A stretch of 15,477 nucleotides of DNA from Candidatus Poseidoniaceae archaeon (GTDB taxonomy: Archaea > Thermoplasmatota > Poseidoniia > Poseidoniales > Poseidoniaceae), in the NCBI GenBank assembly GCA_013329865.1, contig DUJJ01000169.1:16703-32179 (forward strand). The letters are read 5' to 3'. Each line of letters begins with the position of its first letter. The stretch's first letter is position 1. The notes beneath the pieces were generated by a model, which saw only the letters and a list, made by a program, of their open reading frames with translations, was not told the DNA's origin and made no database searches. The position numbers were made by a program, and so were the translations under genes. This document shows, one piece after another, positions 1 through 7,417 of this stretch.

Positions 1-2901
1 TCCAGTAGCATCTGTTTGCCCAAGATTATCAACTCTAACTATCACGGTATACTGCTGCCCTGGATTAGGAATTAATGGCACAGTTTGGTAGGCGCCTTGC
101 ATAAATCTCAATGTCGGTTCTACGGGTCGTTCTTCAACCTCAAATGGGAAACTGTAGGAGTTATCTTCTGGATTTGGGTCGTCATAATTTCTAGCAGGGT
201 CCACGGCAATTGTAACTGTGTGAGTTCCGACCTCGGTAGCCCACCAGTACAATGTGACCTCGGCCTCGTCACCATCATCTAGATTTGATATAGTGATATC
301 AGAAGGATAAACATCTGAGTTATCCCCAGGAGCCTCTAGCTTAATGTAAACATCATCGGCATCTAAATCTCCAACATTCTCAATGGTGAATCGCACAGTA
401 AGAATGGAGCCAGCAACTGCTGTCTGAACCGGCAATCCAACCTCGTCCAATACTTCCACAACCCCGGTGAAGACGAAATCTGGCGCTGCAGGCATGTTAT
501 CGACGTCGATAGTTCGGCGGATATCATCGGTCTTGACACCTGATTCATTTACCATCCTGAAACTCAACCGAGTCGAACCATCAGATACTGTGGTTGAATC
601 CCAATTATATGACCAATCTTGACTGCCCACCTCTAGATTTGGTAATTCAGTAGCGAATTCCCATGCTCCGTTATCAACCTTGTATTCCATGTAGTCATGC
701 TGAACTCCGTCAACGGTGCCAGTGAATTCCACTACACCACTGACGCTCTGCCCGACATTTGGACTGGCAATTGTAACCTTCATTCGTGCTAAATTAATAA
801 CTCTGAAATCGAGATTTGATTCAGCCTCTGTAACTGTATCATACAATTTCACACTAACAATTACATAATCTTCGTCCGCTTGAATCCAATCCTCTAATAC
901 GTTCACATTGAGATTCCAGTTTTCTGTGTCCCCGCCTGCGATTGTCCATGGTTTCAATTCCCGTTCAGTTCCGGACTCTAAAAACTGGGCAATGCGAACT
1001 TGAACCTGATCAAATTGCTCACCAGAAGGGATATCAGTAGTTCCAGATATCGTGGCGGTATTACCCTCCAACCACCATGTGTTGTTCGATGGTTGATTGA
1101 TCGTGACGTAATCACCAGAACCGTTACCACTCGGCGGCGGCGCGACAACTCCTGTATCCTCCAGGGGTGTGCAAGGTTGGTCAAGTGCCAGATCAATCGC
1201 GCATGAGGCATCGATTAAACCAAAGCCCCATTTTTCATGCCAACGATCAGAAACAGTGTTAGCTGGTTTGTCTCTGATTTCTGATGAATTACGGATTACG
1301 TCCATTACCTCAAAAGCGTTCAAATTTGGTGCTGCTTCCCTTACCAAGGCAATGATACCCGAGGCAATTGGAGTTGCCATACTAGTGCCGTCTTTCTCAT
1401 CATAGCCTGTGTCTGCTTCTGGACGTGGAGCACCCGGGAAAGACGTACCAGTTGCCGCCGTCGCTGAAATGATATTGGAACCGTATGAGGCAATGTCTGG
1501 CTTCAATTCATCCCATTCGTTATCATCACCGTCATCCAAACGTGGGCCGAAATTGGTGAAACTAGATATTCCATCATTGGTTCTGTTGGTATTCCCAAAA
1601 TCCGATGCCGAAGAAACTGCAAAGCCCAAGTCTGCGCTAGCCGGTGACGGAACTCGTTTGGTTCCATCATTGCCCATCGCGATAACACAGACAATGTCCG
1701 CATTCTCAGTTGCGTTATTGATTAATCTGGCCTCCCCACCAGTGCCATTATCCCCTTCGTCACCGGGATTGAGTGGTGAAGATAGTGAACCAAACGACAT
1801 TGAGCCAATTTGTATTCCTCTGCTCGAGGAATTGTGACCCCAATCTGTTTCTGCATTGTTAATCATCCACTGTATTCCATTGATTGAGTATTGTGAATTG
1901 GTGCCACCTGCATCGGTTAGCACTTTTATGTCCACCAAGTAAGCACCCGGTGCCGTCCCGACGTGGACTCTAGATGAATCACCAGTCCCCAAGGCAGAGC
2001 CTGCGACATGTGTTCCGTGCCCTTGGCCATCGTCAGGGTCCTGCGACCCGTCAGGGTTTGCCGCCGCTGAGGTTGCATCATAGCCTGCCACCCACTTGTG
2101 GTCATCATATGACAAAGGATTGGTATCGGGGGCGTCATCTTGATCATCAAAATCATTCAGGGAGCGATGTTCATTGTCAACTCCGGTATCAAGCACTGCA
2201 ATGACTACTCCATCACCTGAATAGCCTCTTTCGTAAGCGGTCTCAGTATAGACATCAGATGGCATTGCTCTTGTTGCTTTACCAGCGACGTCATTGCTCG
2301 GGACCATAACATTCTGCATCTCTATTACCACAACACCATTCAGGTGATAGATATCCATCAGAGCACTGACAGGAACCTTGTCAACGACTATCGAATCGAT
2401 GCTCTCTGGTCGGTCAAACCAAGCCCCAGATGCCTCACCAACCCAGTCGTGCTCGGACAATACTTGATACAGTTCTGAAACCTCAACTTCAGTTGGGTGC
2501 CAAGCATAATCCACAACAATGGCGACCGTTTTCTTGCCATCCTCACCAATTATCGCAGTGGGAGATATCGAGTCATAACCTGCAATCACTCTTTGAAGCC
2601 GATCATCCATGCCATTCCAATCCAAGTCTGGACCGTAACTAAGCCACCACCCATCCTGTTCTGATGCGGCCATGTCGCCACGTAAATCAAGCCTGAGCGG
2701 CCTTTCACATAACTCGTCTCCACAAATAAGCGGCGGCAGTCCGTCGACCAAAATTGGGTCAGCATGCGTGGGTTTTGAGGCAATCTCATTATTGGTCTCG
2801 GTAACTGCTGACCATGAGGATGCTGCTGAGGAGTATCCAGCGAGCAAAAATAACAGCGTAATCAATATCGCTGAGCGACGTAAACCGACACATGAACTCA
2901 T
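1..2901 (-). CDS. Secreted subtilisin-like serine protease (S8), C-terminus beyond window edge
   Basis: The frame stays open from position 2901 to base 1, giving 967 residues with no stop, so the C-terminal end is outside the window. Residues 1-28 look like a signal peptide: RR near residue 8, a hydrophobic core, then a small-residue SSA/SAA site. Residues about 30-215 form a propeptide-like region that includes a DLDWNGMDD calcium-loop-like motif at 92-100. The S8 catalytic domain follows with Asp238 (VLDTGVD), His295 (GHGTHVAG), oxyanion Asn411 (AMGND) and Ser507 (DGTSMATP), so the full triad is present. After about residue 590 come a Pro/Gly/Ser linker and Ig-like beta modules. One at about 820-925 resembles CARDB, and a second copy appears to begin near the edge. 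The protein should be exported and degrade extracellular protein or peptides. Start: the ATG at 2901 has a G-rich Shine-Dalgarno (2907-2912) five bases upstream; an in-frame ATG at 2940 would add 13 residues. Family certain; substrate unknown. Confidence 0.95.
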   Translation of the reverse strand, partial: MSSCVGLRRSAILITLLFLLAGYSSAASSWSAVTETNNEIASKPTHADPILVDGLPPLICGDELCERPLRLDLRGDMAASEQDGWWLSYGPDLDWNGMDDRLQRVIAGYDSISPTAIIGEDGKKTVAIVVDYAWHPTEVEVSELYQVLSEHDWVGEASGAWFDRPESIDSIVVDKVPVSALMDIYHLNGVVVIEMQNVMVPSNDVAGKATRAMPSDVYTETAYERGYSGDGVVIAVLDTGVDNEHRSLNDFDDQDDAPDTNPLSYDDHKWVAGYDATSAAANPDGSQDPDDGQGHGTHVAGSALGTGDSSRVHVGTAPGAYLVDIKVLTDAGGTNSQYSINGIQWMINNAETDWGHNSSSRGIQIGSMSFGSLSSPLNPGDEGDNGTGGEARLINNATENADIVCVIAMGNDGTKRVPSPASADLGFAVSSASDFGNTNRTNDGISSFTNFGPRLDDGDDNEWDELKPDIASYGSNIISATAATGTSFPGAPRPEADTGYDEKDGTSMATPIASGIIALVREAAPNLNAFEVMDVIRNSSEIRDKPANTVSDRWHEKWGFGLIDASCAIDLALDQPCTPLEDTGVVAPPPSGNGSGDYVTINQPSNNTWWLEGNTATISGTTDIPSGEQFDQVQVRIAQFLESGTERELKPWTIAGGDTENWNLNVNVLEDWIQADEDYVIVSVKLYDTVTEAESNLDFRVINLARMKVTIASPNVGQSVSGVVEFTGTVDGVQHDYMEYKVDNGAWEFATELPNLEVGSQDWSYNWDSTTVSDGSTRLSFRMVNESGVKTDDIRRTIDVDNMPAAPDFVFTGVVEVLDEVGLPVQTAVAGSILTVRFTIENVGDLDADDVYIKLEAPGDNSDVYPSDITISNLDDGDEAEVTLYWWATEVGTHTVTIAVDPARNYDDPNPEDNSYSFPFEVEERPVEPTLRFMQGAYQTVPLIPNPGQQYTVIVRVDNLGQTDATG

Positions 2902-2906
2902 TGAAA

Positions 2907-2912
2907 CCCCCC
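2907..2912 (-). promoter_or_regulatory. Shine-Dalgarno-like site of the subtilase gene
   Basis: On the minus strand a run of six G preceded by AA lies five bases before the ATG at 2901. It favours that ATG over the in-frame ATG at 2940, which has no such site and would place 13 polar residues before the signal peptide. Confidence 0.45.
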
Positions 2913-2969
2913 TTCGATGGGTTACCTGAGAGGAAGCCATGTTTTGATAGTATCCATTTCTCGACCCTT

Positions 2970-2995
2970 CCCCAACCCCCTTAGGGGGTTTGGGG
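2970..2995 (-). terminator. G/C-rich hairpin between rhomboid and subtilase genes
   Basis: CCCCAACCCCC pairs with GGGGGTTTGGGG across a TTA loop, with one bulged T. The stem has about 11 pairs, nine of them G-C, and flanking TT and AA could extend it. It begins four bases after the rhomboid stop codon, so it most likely helps end or process that transcript on the minus strand. No T-run follows on the minus strand, which is unlike the T-rich archaeal terminators, so an alternative is a structure in the subtilase 5' leader. Structure seen; function inferred. Confidence 0.45.
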
Positions 2996-2998
2996 AAA

Positions 2999-4039
2999 TC
3001 AAGGCCAGTTGAAATGAGCAGGCTCATCCGAGCACTGTAAATGCGGTCCATCCGAGCGCTCTACGACCCCAATTTTACTACCGCAATTTGGACATACGGA
3101 AATATCAGCAAGATGCTCCATCCATGCTTGTCTGGTTTCTGGTTCATCGCTGGATTCCATCAAACTCTTCACTGGACCACGCAACTTTCTCGGCAACTCA
3201 TAATTTTGTGATTCCCAAGGGTCACCAACTTCTGAAAGGTCTTGCATTTGTTGCTTAATTCGACGTAATCTGTTGATGACTTCACTTGATGAGGATGGTC
3301 CACCATCCTCAATCCCTAACGGGACGGGGCCACCTCTGGCTACCAGCGGTAATAACACATATGCCAGAATAAAACCGCCTAAGTGTGCCATATGCCCAAC
3401 GTCGCTTGGCCGGTCCAACCCGTATATCGAGTAAGCTCTCATGATTTCAAGAGCAAAATAAATCAGTGCTATGTAAAACACTGGCCACTTTCTAATCAAA
3501 ATTAGGGGAAATGGAATCTCATCTTTCGGCCAGCCAGCTAAGTATGCGCCAAATAAGCCAAATGCTGCTCCTGAGGCACCCAATGCGGGTCTTGAAGATT
3601 CAAAATTGAATAACACCCAGGCTATCGAACCACCAATCAGACCGATGAAGTAAATTGCGGTAAAACGTCGCCAACCAAGTCGTTGCTCGAGCGGAATACC
3701 AACTAATGATATGACTAGGATGTTGCTCAGAACATGAGTGGCATCAACCTGGCTGTGAAGAAATCCGGCTGAAATGAAGGTTATCCAACTAGACGGTGAT
3801 TTTGCTTCGCTTGGGACCATCCAAAGATCTTCCCAGAGCCAAATTTCTAGCCAACCAAAATTATACATTAACGACCAAAAGACTTGGACTAAGTAGCCCA
3901 ATAGCAATGCTACCGTCATTGACAATGCGAAGGATGTTTTGTGCCGAATGGAGTAAATTAACGGCCAAAAAACGGCTATTAGCCAGACTACAAACAGACT
4001 ACTTTCTACAGGGCCAAACTCCGTGAACTTGGCCGCCAT
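2999..4039 (-). CDS. Rhomboid family intramembrane serine protease with C-terminal zinc-ribbon-like tail
   Basis: The protein has 346 residues and about six to seven membrane segments. The rhomboid hallmarks are in order: HVLSN (His102, Asn106) in an early core helix, GASGAAFGLFG with nucleophile Ser156, and GHMAHLGG with catalytic His219. Such enzymes cut membrane-anchored proteins within or next to their transmembrane helix. After the membrane core, from about residue 245, comes a charged soluble stretch, and the tail carries CPNCG plus a later Cys and His, suggesting a small metal-binding knuckle. I chose the ATG at 4039 (MAAKFTEF). An upstream ATG at 4099 adds a poor 20-residue extension and would run across the divergent promoter and past a possible start of the opposite gene. 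An A/T-rich box at about 4061-4068 is the right distance for near-leaderless transcription from 4039. The neighbouring subtilase on the same strand may be co-expressed, but a functional link is not shown. Confidence 0.92.
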   Translation of the reverse strand: MAAKFTEFGPVESSLFVVWLIAVFWPLIYSIRHKTSFALSMTVALLLGYLVQVFWSLMYNFGWLEIWLWEDLWMVPSEAKSPSSWITFISAGFLHSQVDATHVLSNILVISLVGIPLEQRLGWRRFTAIYFIGLIGGSIAWVLFNFESSRPALGASGAAFGLFGAYLAGWPKDEIPFPLILIRKWPVFYIALIYFALEIMRAYSIYGLDRPSDVGHMAHLGGFILAYVLLPLVARGGPVPLGIEDGGPSSSSEVINRLRRIKQQMQDLSEVGDPWESQNYELPRKLRGPVKSLMESSDEPETRQAWMEHLADISVCPNCGSKIGVVERSDGPHLQCSDEPAHFNWP

Positions 4040-4056
4040 GGTGATGCATGGGGCTG

Positions 4057-4094
4057 ACCATTTTTGAACTAGTGCAGTGGTCTTGAAAAATGGT
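4057..4094. promoter_or_regulatory. Divergent promoter region with near-perfect inverted repeat
   Basis: ACCATTTTTGAA (4057-4068) and TTGAAAAATGGT (4083-4094) are reverse complements at 11 of 12 positions, separated by 14 bases. They lie between the start of the rhomboid gene (4039, minus) and the heme ABC transporter gene (4128, plus). The left arm is about 25 bases from the rhomboid ATG, the right place for an archaeal TATA box with a leaderless transcript. The right arm is about 37 bases from the ABC gene ATG. The pair could be two TATA elements for divergent transcription or a dimeric operator. Sequence symmetry is observed; the role is inferred. Confidence 0.45.
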
Positions 4095-4127
4095 AGCATT
4101 CATTGCTGTTCAGCCGATGGCCACTTC

Positions 4128-5345
4128 ATGGCAGAGCCTGTTTTGGAACTGAGTAATGTCACCGTTCGCCGGGGTATGGGCGTTGTATTGCGTAATTTTT
4201 CTCTGACAGTAAATGCTGGTGAATGTGTGGTTTTGTATGGTGAAAATGGCGTTGGTAAATCTACTGTAATAGAGACTGCTGCACGATTGTTGCCCCTCGA
4301 GGAGGGTGCAGTAAAACACAACGGCCGTCTTGTTTATGACGCTGAAGGGCGGAGCGTGAATCCTGTAAATCCGTTCGGCTTAACCCTCCAAGCAAATTGT
4401 CTGGTGCCTAGTCAGACAATTCAACAGCAACTGGACAACGTTGTTGCCGTATGTGGCAAATCATGCGATTTTAATTCAGTTCTCGAGCAGTATAATATCG
4501 GTAATCGAAGAAATGACAAGATTGCTCATCTCTCAGGCGGGCAGCAAAGAAAGGTAGCAGTAATCTGTGGCTTGATACCTGGAATGGTTAGTCATGAAAG
4601 TAGGTTGATTCTATTGGATGAACCAGACTCGGGTCTTGATGATGCATCGGTTGAAGTGTTAATTGAGCAAATCCATCAACTTAGGAACCTAGGTCATGGA
4701 ATTGTTATTGCCTCACACGATAAGCGAATGAGAGAATGTGCTACGTCACTACACAACCTTAGCGTCGTCTCGCAACAAGAACCCAAACACAGTAAATCTT
4801 GGGAGGTTAGTGCCACAGAAAAATCGTATCCTTTGTTACGAACAAAAATCGGTTGGAATCTCAATCTTACCACACTTGTTTCAGTTCAAAGGAATTGGTT
4901 GGCTGCGCTGCTGGTAATGGGTTGCCTGCTATCGATTGCTGACCCTCTCGGGCTGTCAGAAAACAAGATGATTTTGATGGGTTTCACCCTTGCACCAGCT
5001 TTCACGATGGGTCTAGTTGGAGATCCGGTTTTTAAAATTCTCATGGAACAAAGATCAGTAGATTGGTGGCGAGCGCAAAGTAATACAATACCTAATTCAT
5101 ACCTTGAAAGCATAATTAGTGGCATTATATTCACTGCAATTGCTATGCAAATCTTCATTCAATCAACGGATTATCGAGTAATCCTTATTGGTGGATTTGT
5201 TACCTTGATAACCTCATTTATCGTAAGATTTCTGCAAATGAGCACCGTAAGATTACCGCGCAACAATGCAGTTTTTATCAGACTGTTAACCCCTGTATTG
5301 ATTCTTCCTTGGGGCCTGGTCGTTGATTATTGCGCAAGCCTGTAA
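4128..5345 (+). CDS. Heme exporter ABC protein: CcmA-type ATPase fused to CcmB-like membrane domain
   Basis: This 405-residue protein has a complete ABC ATPase at its N-terminus: Walker A GENGVGKST (38-46), Q-loop Gln88, signature LSGGQ (135-139), Walker B LILLDE (160-165) and switch His197 (ASHD). From about residue 256 to the end there are about five hydrophobic segments with a short loop, GDPVFKILMEQR...NSYLESIISG, that resembles the CcmB coupling region in layout. CcmA and CcmB are normally separate subunits of the CcmABCD complex, which releases holo-CcmE during cytochrome c maturation. The next two genes are ccmC and a ccmD-like gene, which supports this role. The membrane part (about 150 residues) is shorter than a usual CcmB (about 220). 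I start at the ATG at 4128; an upstream ATG at 4077 would overlap the divergent promoter and adds a non-family N-terminus. The ABC ATPase is certain; the CcmB identity of the membrane half is inference from context and weak similarity. Confidence 0.85.
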   Translation: MAEPVLELSNVTVRRGMGVVLRNFSLTVNAGECVVLYGENGVGKSTVIETAARLLPLEEGAVKHNGRLVYDAEGRSVNPVNPFGLTLQANCLVPSQTIQQQLDNVVAVCGKSCDFNSVLEQYNIGNRRNDKIAHLSGGQQRKVAVICGLIPGMVSHESRLILLDEPDSGLDDASVEVLIEQIHQLRNLGHGIVIASHDKRMRECATSLHNLSVVSQQEPKHSKSWEVSATEKSYPLLRTKIGWNLNLTTLVSVQRNWLAALLVMGCLLSIADPLGLSENKMILMGFTLAPAFTMGLVGDPVFKILMEQRSVDWWRAQSNTIPNSYLESIISGIIFTAIAMQIFIQSTDYRVILIGGFVTLITSFIVRFLQMSTVRLPRNNAVFIRLLTPVLILPWGLVVDYCASL

Positions 5346-5381
5346 CCTTAGGTTCAAAAGGTAAGCGAATGAGGGGCTGGC

Positions 5382-6080
5382 ATGAGAGAGCGTAAGGGCG
5401 AGTTGTTCCTTATTGCCGGATTCACTGGCTTGGTTACCACGCTATTTCTAGCCTTTAATTGGGTTCCAAGCGTTAATATTAATGCCTTCGAATCACCTGA
5501 AGCACAGCGCATTTTTTATTGGCACGTGCCCGCTGCATGGGCTGCATTCATATCTTTCAGTGTATTATTTGCGGGCTCCGCAATGTGGTTATTCAAACGC
5601 AATGAACTCGGCTGGAAACTACATATTGCTGGCTCCGAGGCCGGTCTTGCGTGTGGCTTAATCGCCGTATGGTCCGGCTGCATTTGGGGTGCAGCAGAGT
5701 GGGGCACTCCATGGGATTGGCAGGATTATCGTCTGAATTCGTTTGCTTTACTCACCCTACTTGCTTTGTTCCTCGTTCTCGGTCGAAGAAGTCAACCTGA
5801 CGGTGTTGAGAGTAGAGACACATTCGCAACCTTTGGTTTCTACGGTTTCGTCTTGGTCCCATTTACCTATTTGGTAACGAGGATTTGGGTTATTCGCCAC
5901 CCGGGACCAATTATCGCTGGTGACGATGCAAGTTCTATTTCGCTTGAGATGAGGCTTGCGTTTTATGTTGGAGTCATATCGTTCACACTGATGGTTATCG
6001 GACATATTATTACCTCCGTTCAGATAACTCGGTTTGAGCAGAGAATTAACCGTCTCCAAGGGATAATTGATGGTGAGTGA
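5382..6080 (+). CDS. ccmC: Heme lyase/exporter subunit CcmC (cytochrome c biogenesis)
   Basis: The protein has 232 residues and six predicted membrane helices, typical of CcmC. It carries the tryptophan-rich heme-handling motif WGTPWDWQD (107-115) and the two conserved flanking histidines, His48 in FYWHVP and His173 in IRHPGP. CcmC binds heme on the outer face of the membrane and passes it to the chaperone CcmE. The gene follows the CcmAB fusion by 36 bases and abuts a ccmD-like gene, so all three are probably one operon. GAGGGG lies five bases before the ATG and supports the start. No CcmE, CcmF or CcmH is seen in this window, so the remaining maturation parts must be elsewhere or replaced. 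Confidence is high because motif, topology and context agree. Confidence 0.93.
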   Translation: MRERKGELFLIAGFTGLVTTLFLAFNWVPSVNINAFESPEAQRIFYWHVPAAWAAFISFSVLFAGSAMWLFKRNELGWKLHIAGSEAGLACGLIAVWSGCIWGAAEWGTPWDWQDYRLNSFALLTLLALFLVLGRRSQPDGVESRDTFATFGFYGFVLVPFTYLVTRIWVIRHPGPIIAGDDASSISLEMRLAFYVGVISFTLMVIGHIITSVQITRFEQRINRLQGIIDGE

Positions 6081-6266
6081 ATGGAAGATAGAACATACCT
6101 TTCAATCGCTTACATAGGAATGATCATCGGCATTGGAATTTGGACTTGGACAGTTGTCTCTCGTAACCGAAGATTGGCTTCAAGGATTACTGCAATGGAG
6201 CACACTCTCAAAGTCAAGCACGATGAGACTGAAGCTACTGTCCCACTAAATGATGACATTAAGTAG
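6081..6266 (+). CDS. ccmD: Small single-helix membrane protein, CcmD-like
   Basis: The 61-residue product has one membrane helix (about residues 6-25, YLSIAYIGMIIGIGIWTWTV), then a basic patch (SRNRRLASR) and a short amphipathic, charged tail. This size and layout match CcmD, which stabilises the CcmABC-holoCcmE complex. The ATG directly follows the ccmC stop codon with no gap, and a GGTGAG Shine-Dalgarno lies inside the end of ccmC, so translation is coupled. CcmD sequences are too short and variable for a firm call from sequence alone; position after ccmC carries most of the weight. Confidence 0.78.
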   Translation: MEDRTYLSIAYIGMIIGIGIWTWTVVSRNRRLASRITAMEHTLKVKHDETEATVPLNDDIK

Positions 6267-6276
6267 TAATTTTATG
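6267..6276 (+). promoter_or_regulatory. Possible TATA box upstream of NMD3 gene
   Basis: TAATTTTATG directly after the ccmD-like stop is an A/T-rich box that fits an archaeal TATA element. A transcript starting about 25 bases downstream would begin near position 6300, leaving a short leader holding the GGTGAT site of the NMD3 gene. It suggests that NMD3 and the isomerase can be expressed separately from the ccm genes. Confidence 0.4.
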
Positions 6277-6312
6277 CTACAACTTGAAACATAAGGGCTT
6301 ACAGGACACTTT

Positions 6313-6318
6313 GGTGAT
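6313..6318 (+). promoter_or_regulatory. Shine-Dalgarno GGTGAT fixing the GTG start of NMD3
   Basis: GGTGAT lies three bases before GTG at 6322 and matches the downstream half of GGAGGTGATC, the complement of the 16S rRNA 3' end. The ATG at 6317 is out of frame and meets a stop within six codons, so the GTG is the start. Confidence 0.6.
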
Positions 6319-6321
6319 GGC

Positions 6322-7392
6322 GTGTCTGAGTTAGGTGAGGCGTTTTGTCTGGTGTGTGGTGCCCCGCCACCACTATTTGGCGAACGCATGTGTGAACCTT
6401 GCTTCAGAAAGCGGGTTAAGTTAGCCGAAGTACCAGAAAATGTTCCGTGGGTTCGGTGTGCTAGATGCGGCATCGTAGAATTACAAGGGAAATGGGTAAA
6501 CATTAGTGAAGAGGAGGTCTGGGACGAACTCATTCAACGGAATCTAAAATTTCATGTCGATGCAGAAGACATTGGTATAGCATTTGAAACTCGAAGAGTT
6601 TCTGACCGCCACACACTCATTCACCTCCAGTTGGAAGGAGTGATTGATTCCTTATTATTCCAAGAAGAATACACGATGCGGGCTAGGATGGCAAATGGTG
6701 TTTGCTTGACCTGTACGAGAAAGGCGGGCAATTACTACGAAGCAACTGTACAACTCCGCTCGAGTGGTCGGAAACTTAGCGAAGAGGAGTATGAAAACCT
6801 CCGCAAAACTTTGGACCTAGTCAAAGAATCCCTATCGGATGACCCGATGTTTTTCATAACCAATGAAGGTCCCGTGACTGGCGGTTATGATGTTGTTTTA
6901 GGGAGCAAAGGACTTGCTCGAGCTTGGGGGCGCCATCTCACCAAAGAATATGGTGGTCAGGTGGTTGAAACTAATTCCACAGTTGGTCGTAAAGACGGTA
7001 TCGACGTCACACGGCTTACCTTGCTCTATCGTAAACCGGGCTATGAATTGGGAGACGTAATAAGATGGCGGGAAAATCTCTGGAGGCCAGCCTCATGGGC
7101 AAAAGATGGAGCGATAGTTGAACGGATAGACCGACAGGAAAGGACTGGTGCAACATGGCGTGATTTGGAATCATCTCAAGTATTGGCACGGATGTCAGAG
7201 CACATTGTTGTCGACTTAATCAACCAAGATTCTTCGGTCGGAGAATTTCTCGACCCAACAACATGGACCATGGCATCGATCAGGTTACCTTGGGACCATA
7301 AAGCAAAGACGGCGGCAAGAATTGCACGTATCGAAGGCGAGTGGATTGCTCTACATAGCATGGCTATTGACGAAAATGTTAGTATAGAGTAA
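6322..7392 (+). CDS. NMD3 family protein (large ribosomal subunit assembly/export adaptor homologue)
   Basis: The product has 356 residues, a normal length for archaeal NMD3. The N-terminus carries zinc-knuckle pairs C9xxC12 and C24xxC27, then C46xxC49, and the fourth pair C128xxC131 sits in the family hallmark CTRKAGNYYEATVQLR. The later stretch with VVLGSKGLARAWGRHL, GGQVVE, VGRKDG and GYELGDVIRWR also follows the archaeal NMD3 pattern. In eukaryotes NMD3 binds the 60S subunit at the P/E-site region and acts as nuclear export adaptor; in archaea, without a nucleus, a role in late 50S assembly or quality control is assumed. The start is a GTG, fixed by GGTGAT upstream. The sugar-phosphate isomerase gene follows after 25 bases. 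Family call is firm; archaeal function is inferred. Confidence 0.93.
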   Translation: MSELGEAFCLVCGAPPPLFGERMCEPCFRKRVKLAEVPENVPWVRCARCGIVELQGKWVNISEEEVWDELIQRNLKFHVDAEDIGIAFETRRVSDRHTLIHLQLEGVIDSLLFQEEYTMRARMANGVCLTCTRKAGNYYEATVQLRSSGRKLSEEEYENLRKTLDLVKESLSDDPMFFITNEGPVTGGYDVVLGSKGLARAWGRHLTKEYGGQVVETNSTVGRKDGIDVTRLTLLYRKPGYELGDVIRWRENLWRPASWAKDGAIVERIDRQERTGATWRDLESSQVLARMSEHIVVDLINQDSSVGEFLDPTTWTMASIRLPWDHKAKTAARIARIEGEWIALHSMAIDENVSIE

Positions 7393-7417
7393 AAAGTATG
7401 AGGCTCACCATCATTCT

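Noticed and set aside
1409..1837. Open frame of 142 codons on the plus strand
   Set aside because: It lies opposite the S8 catalytic domain, whose minus-strand translation carries the full catalytic motifs; the plus-strand product resembles nothing.
2999..4039. Rhomboid and subtilase as a defined secretion/processing system
   Set aside because: They are adjacent on one strand, but a hairpin separates them and nothing in the sequence shows that one acts on the other.
4077..4099. Upstream starts that would make the rhomboid and ABC genes overlap head to head
   Set aside because: The extra residues are not family-like and both extensions would consume the divergent promoter region; the inner ATGs at 4039 and 4128 begin natural N-termini.
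4100..4321. Two overlapping minus-strand frames opposite the ABC ATPase
   Set aside because: They lie opposite the Walker A region and have no recognisable features or start signals.
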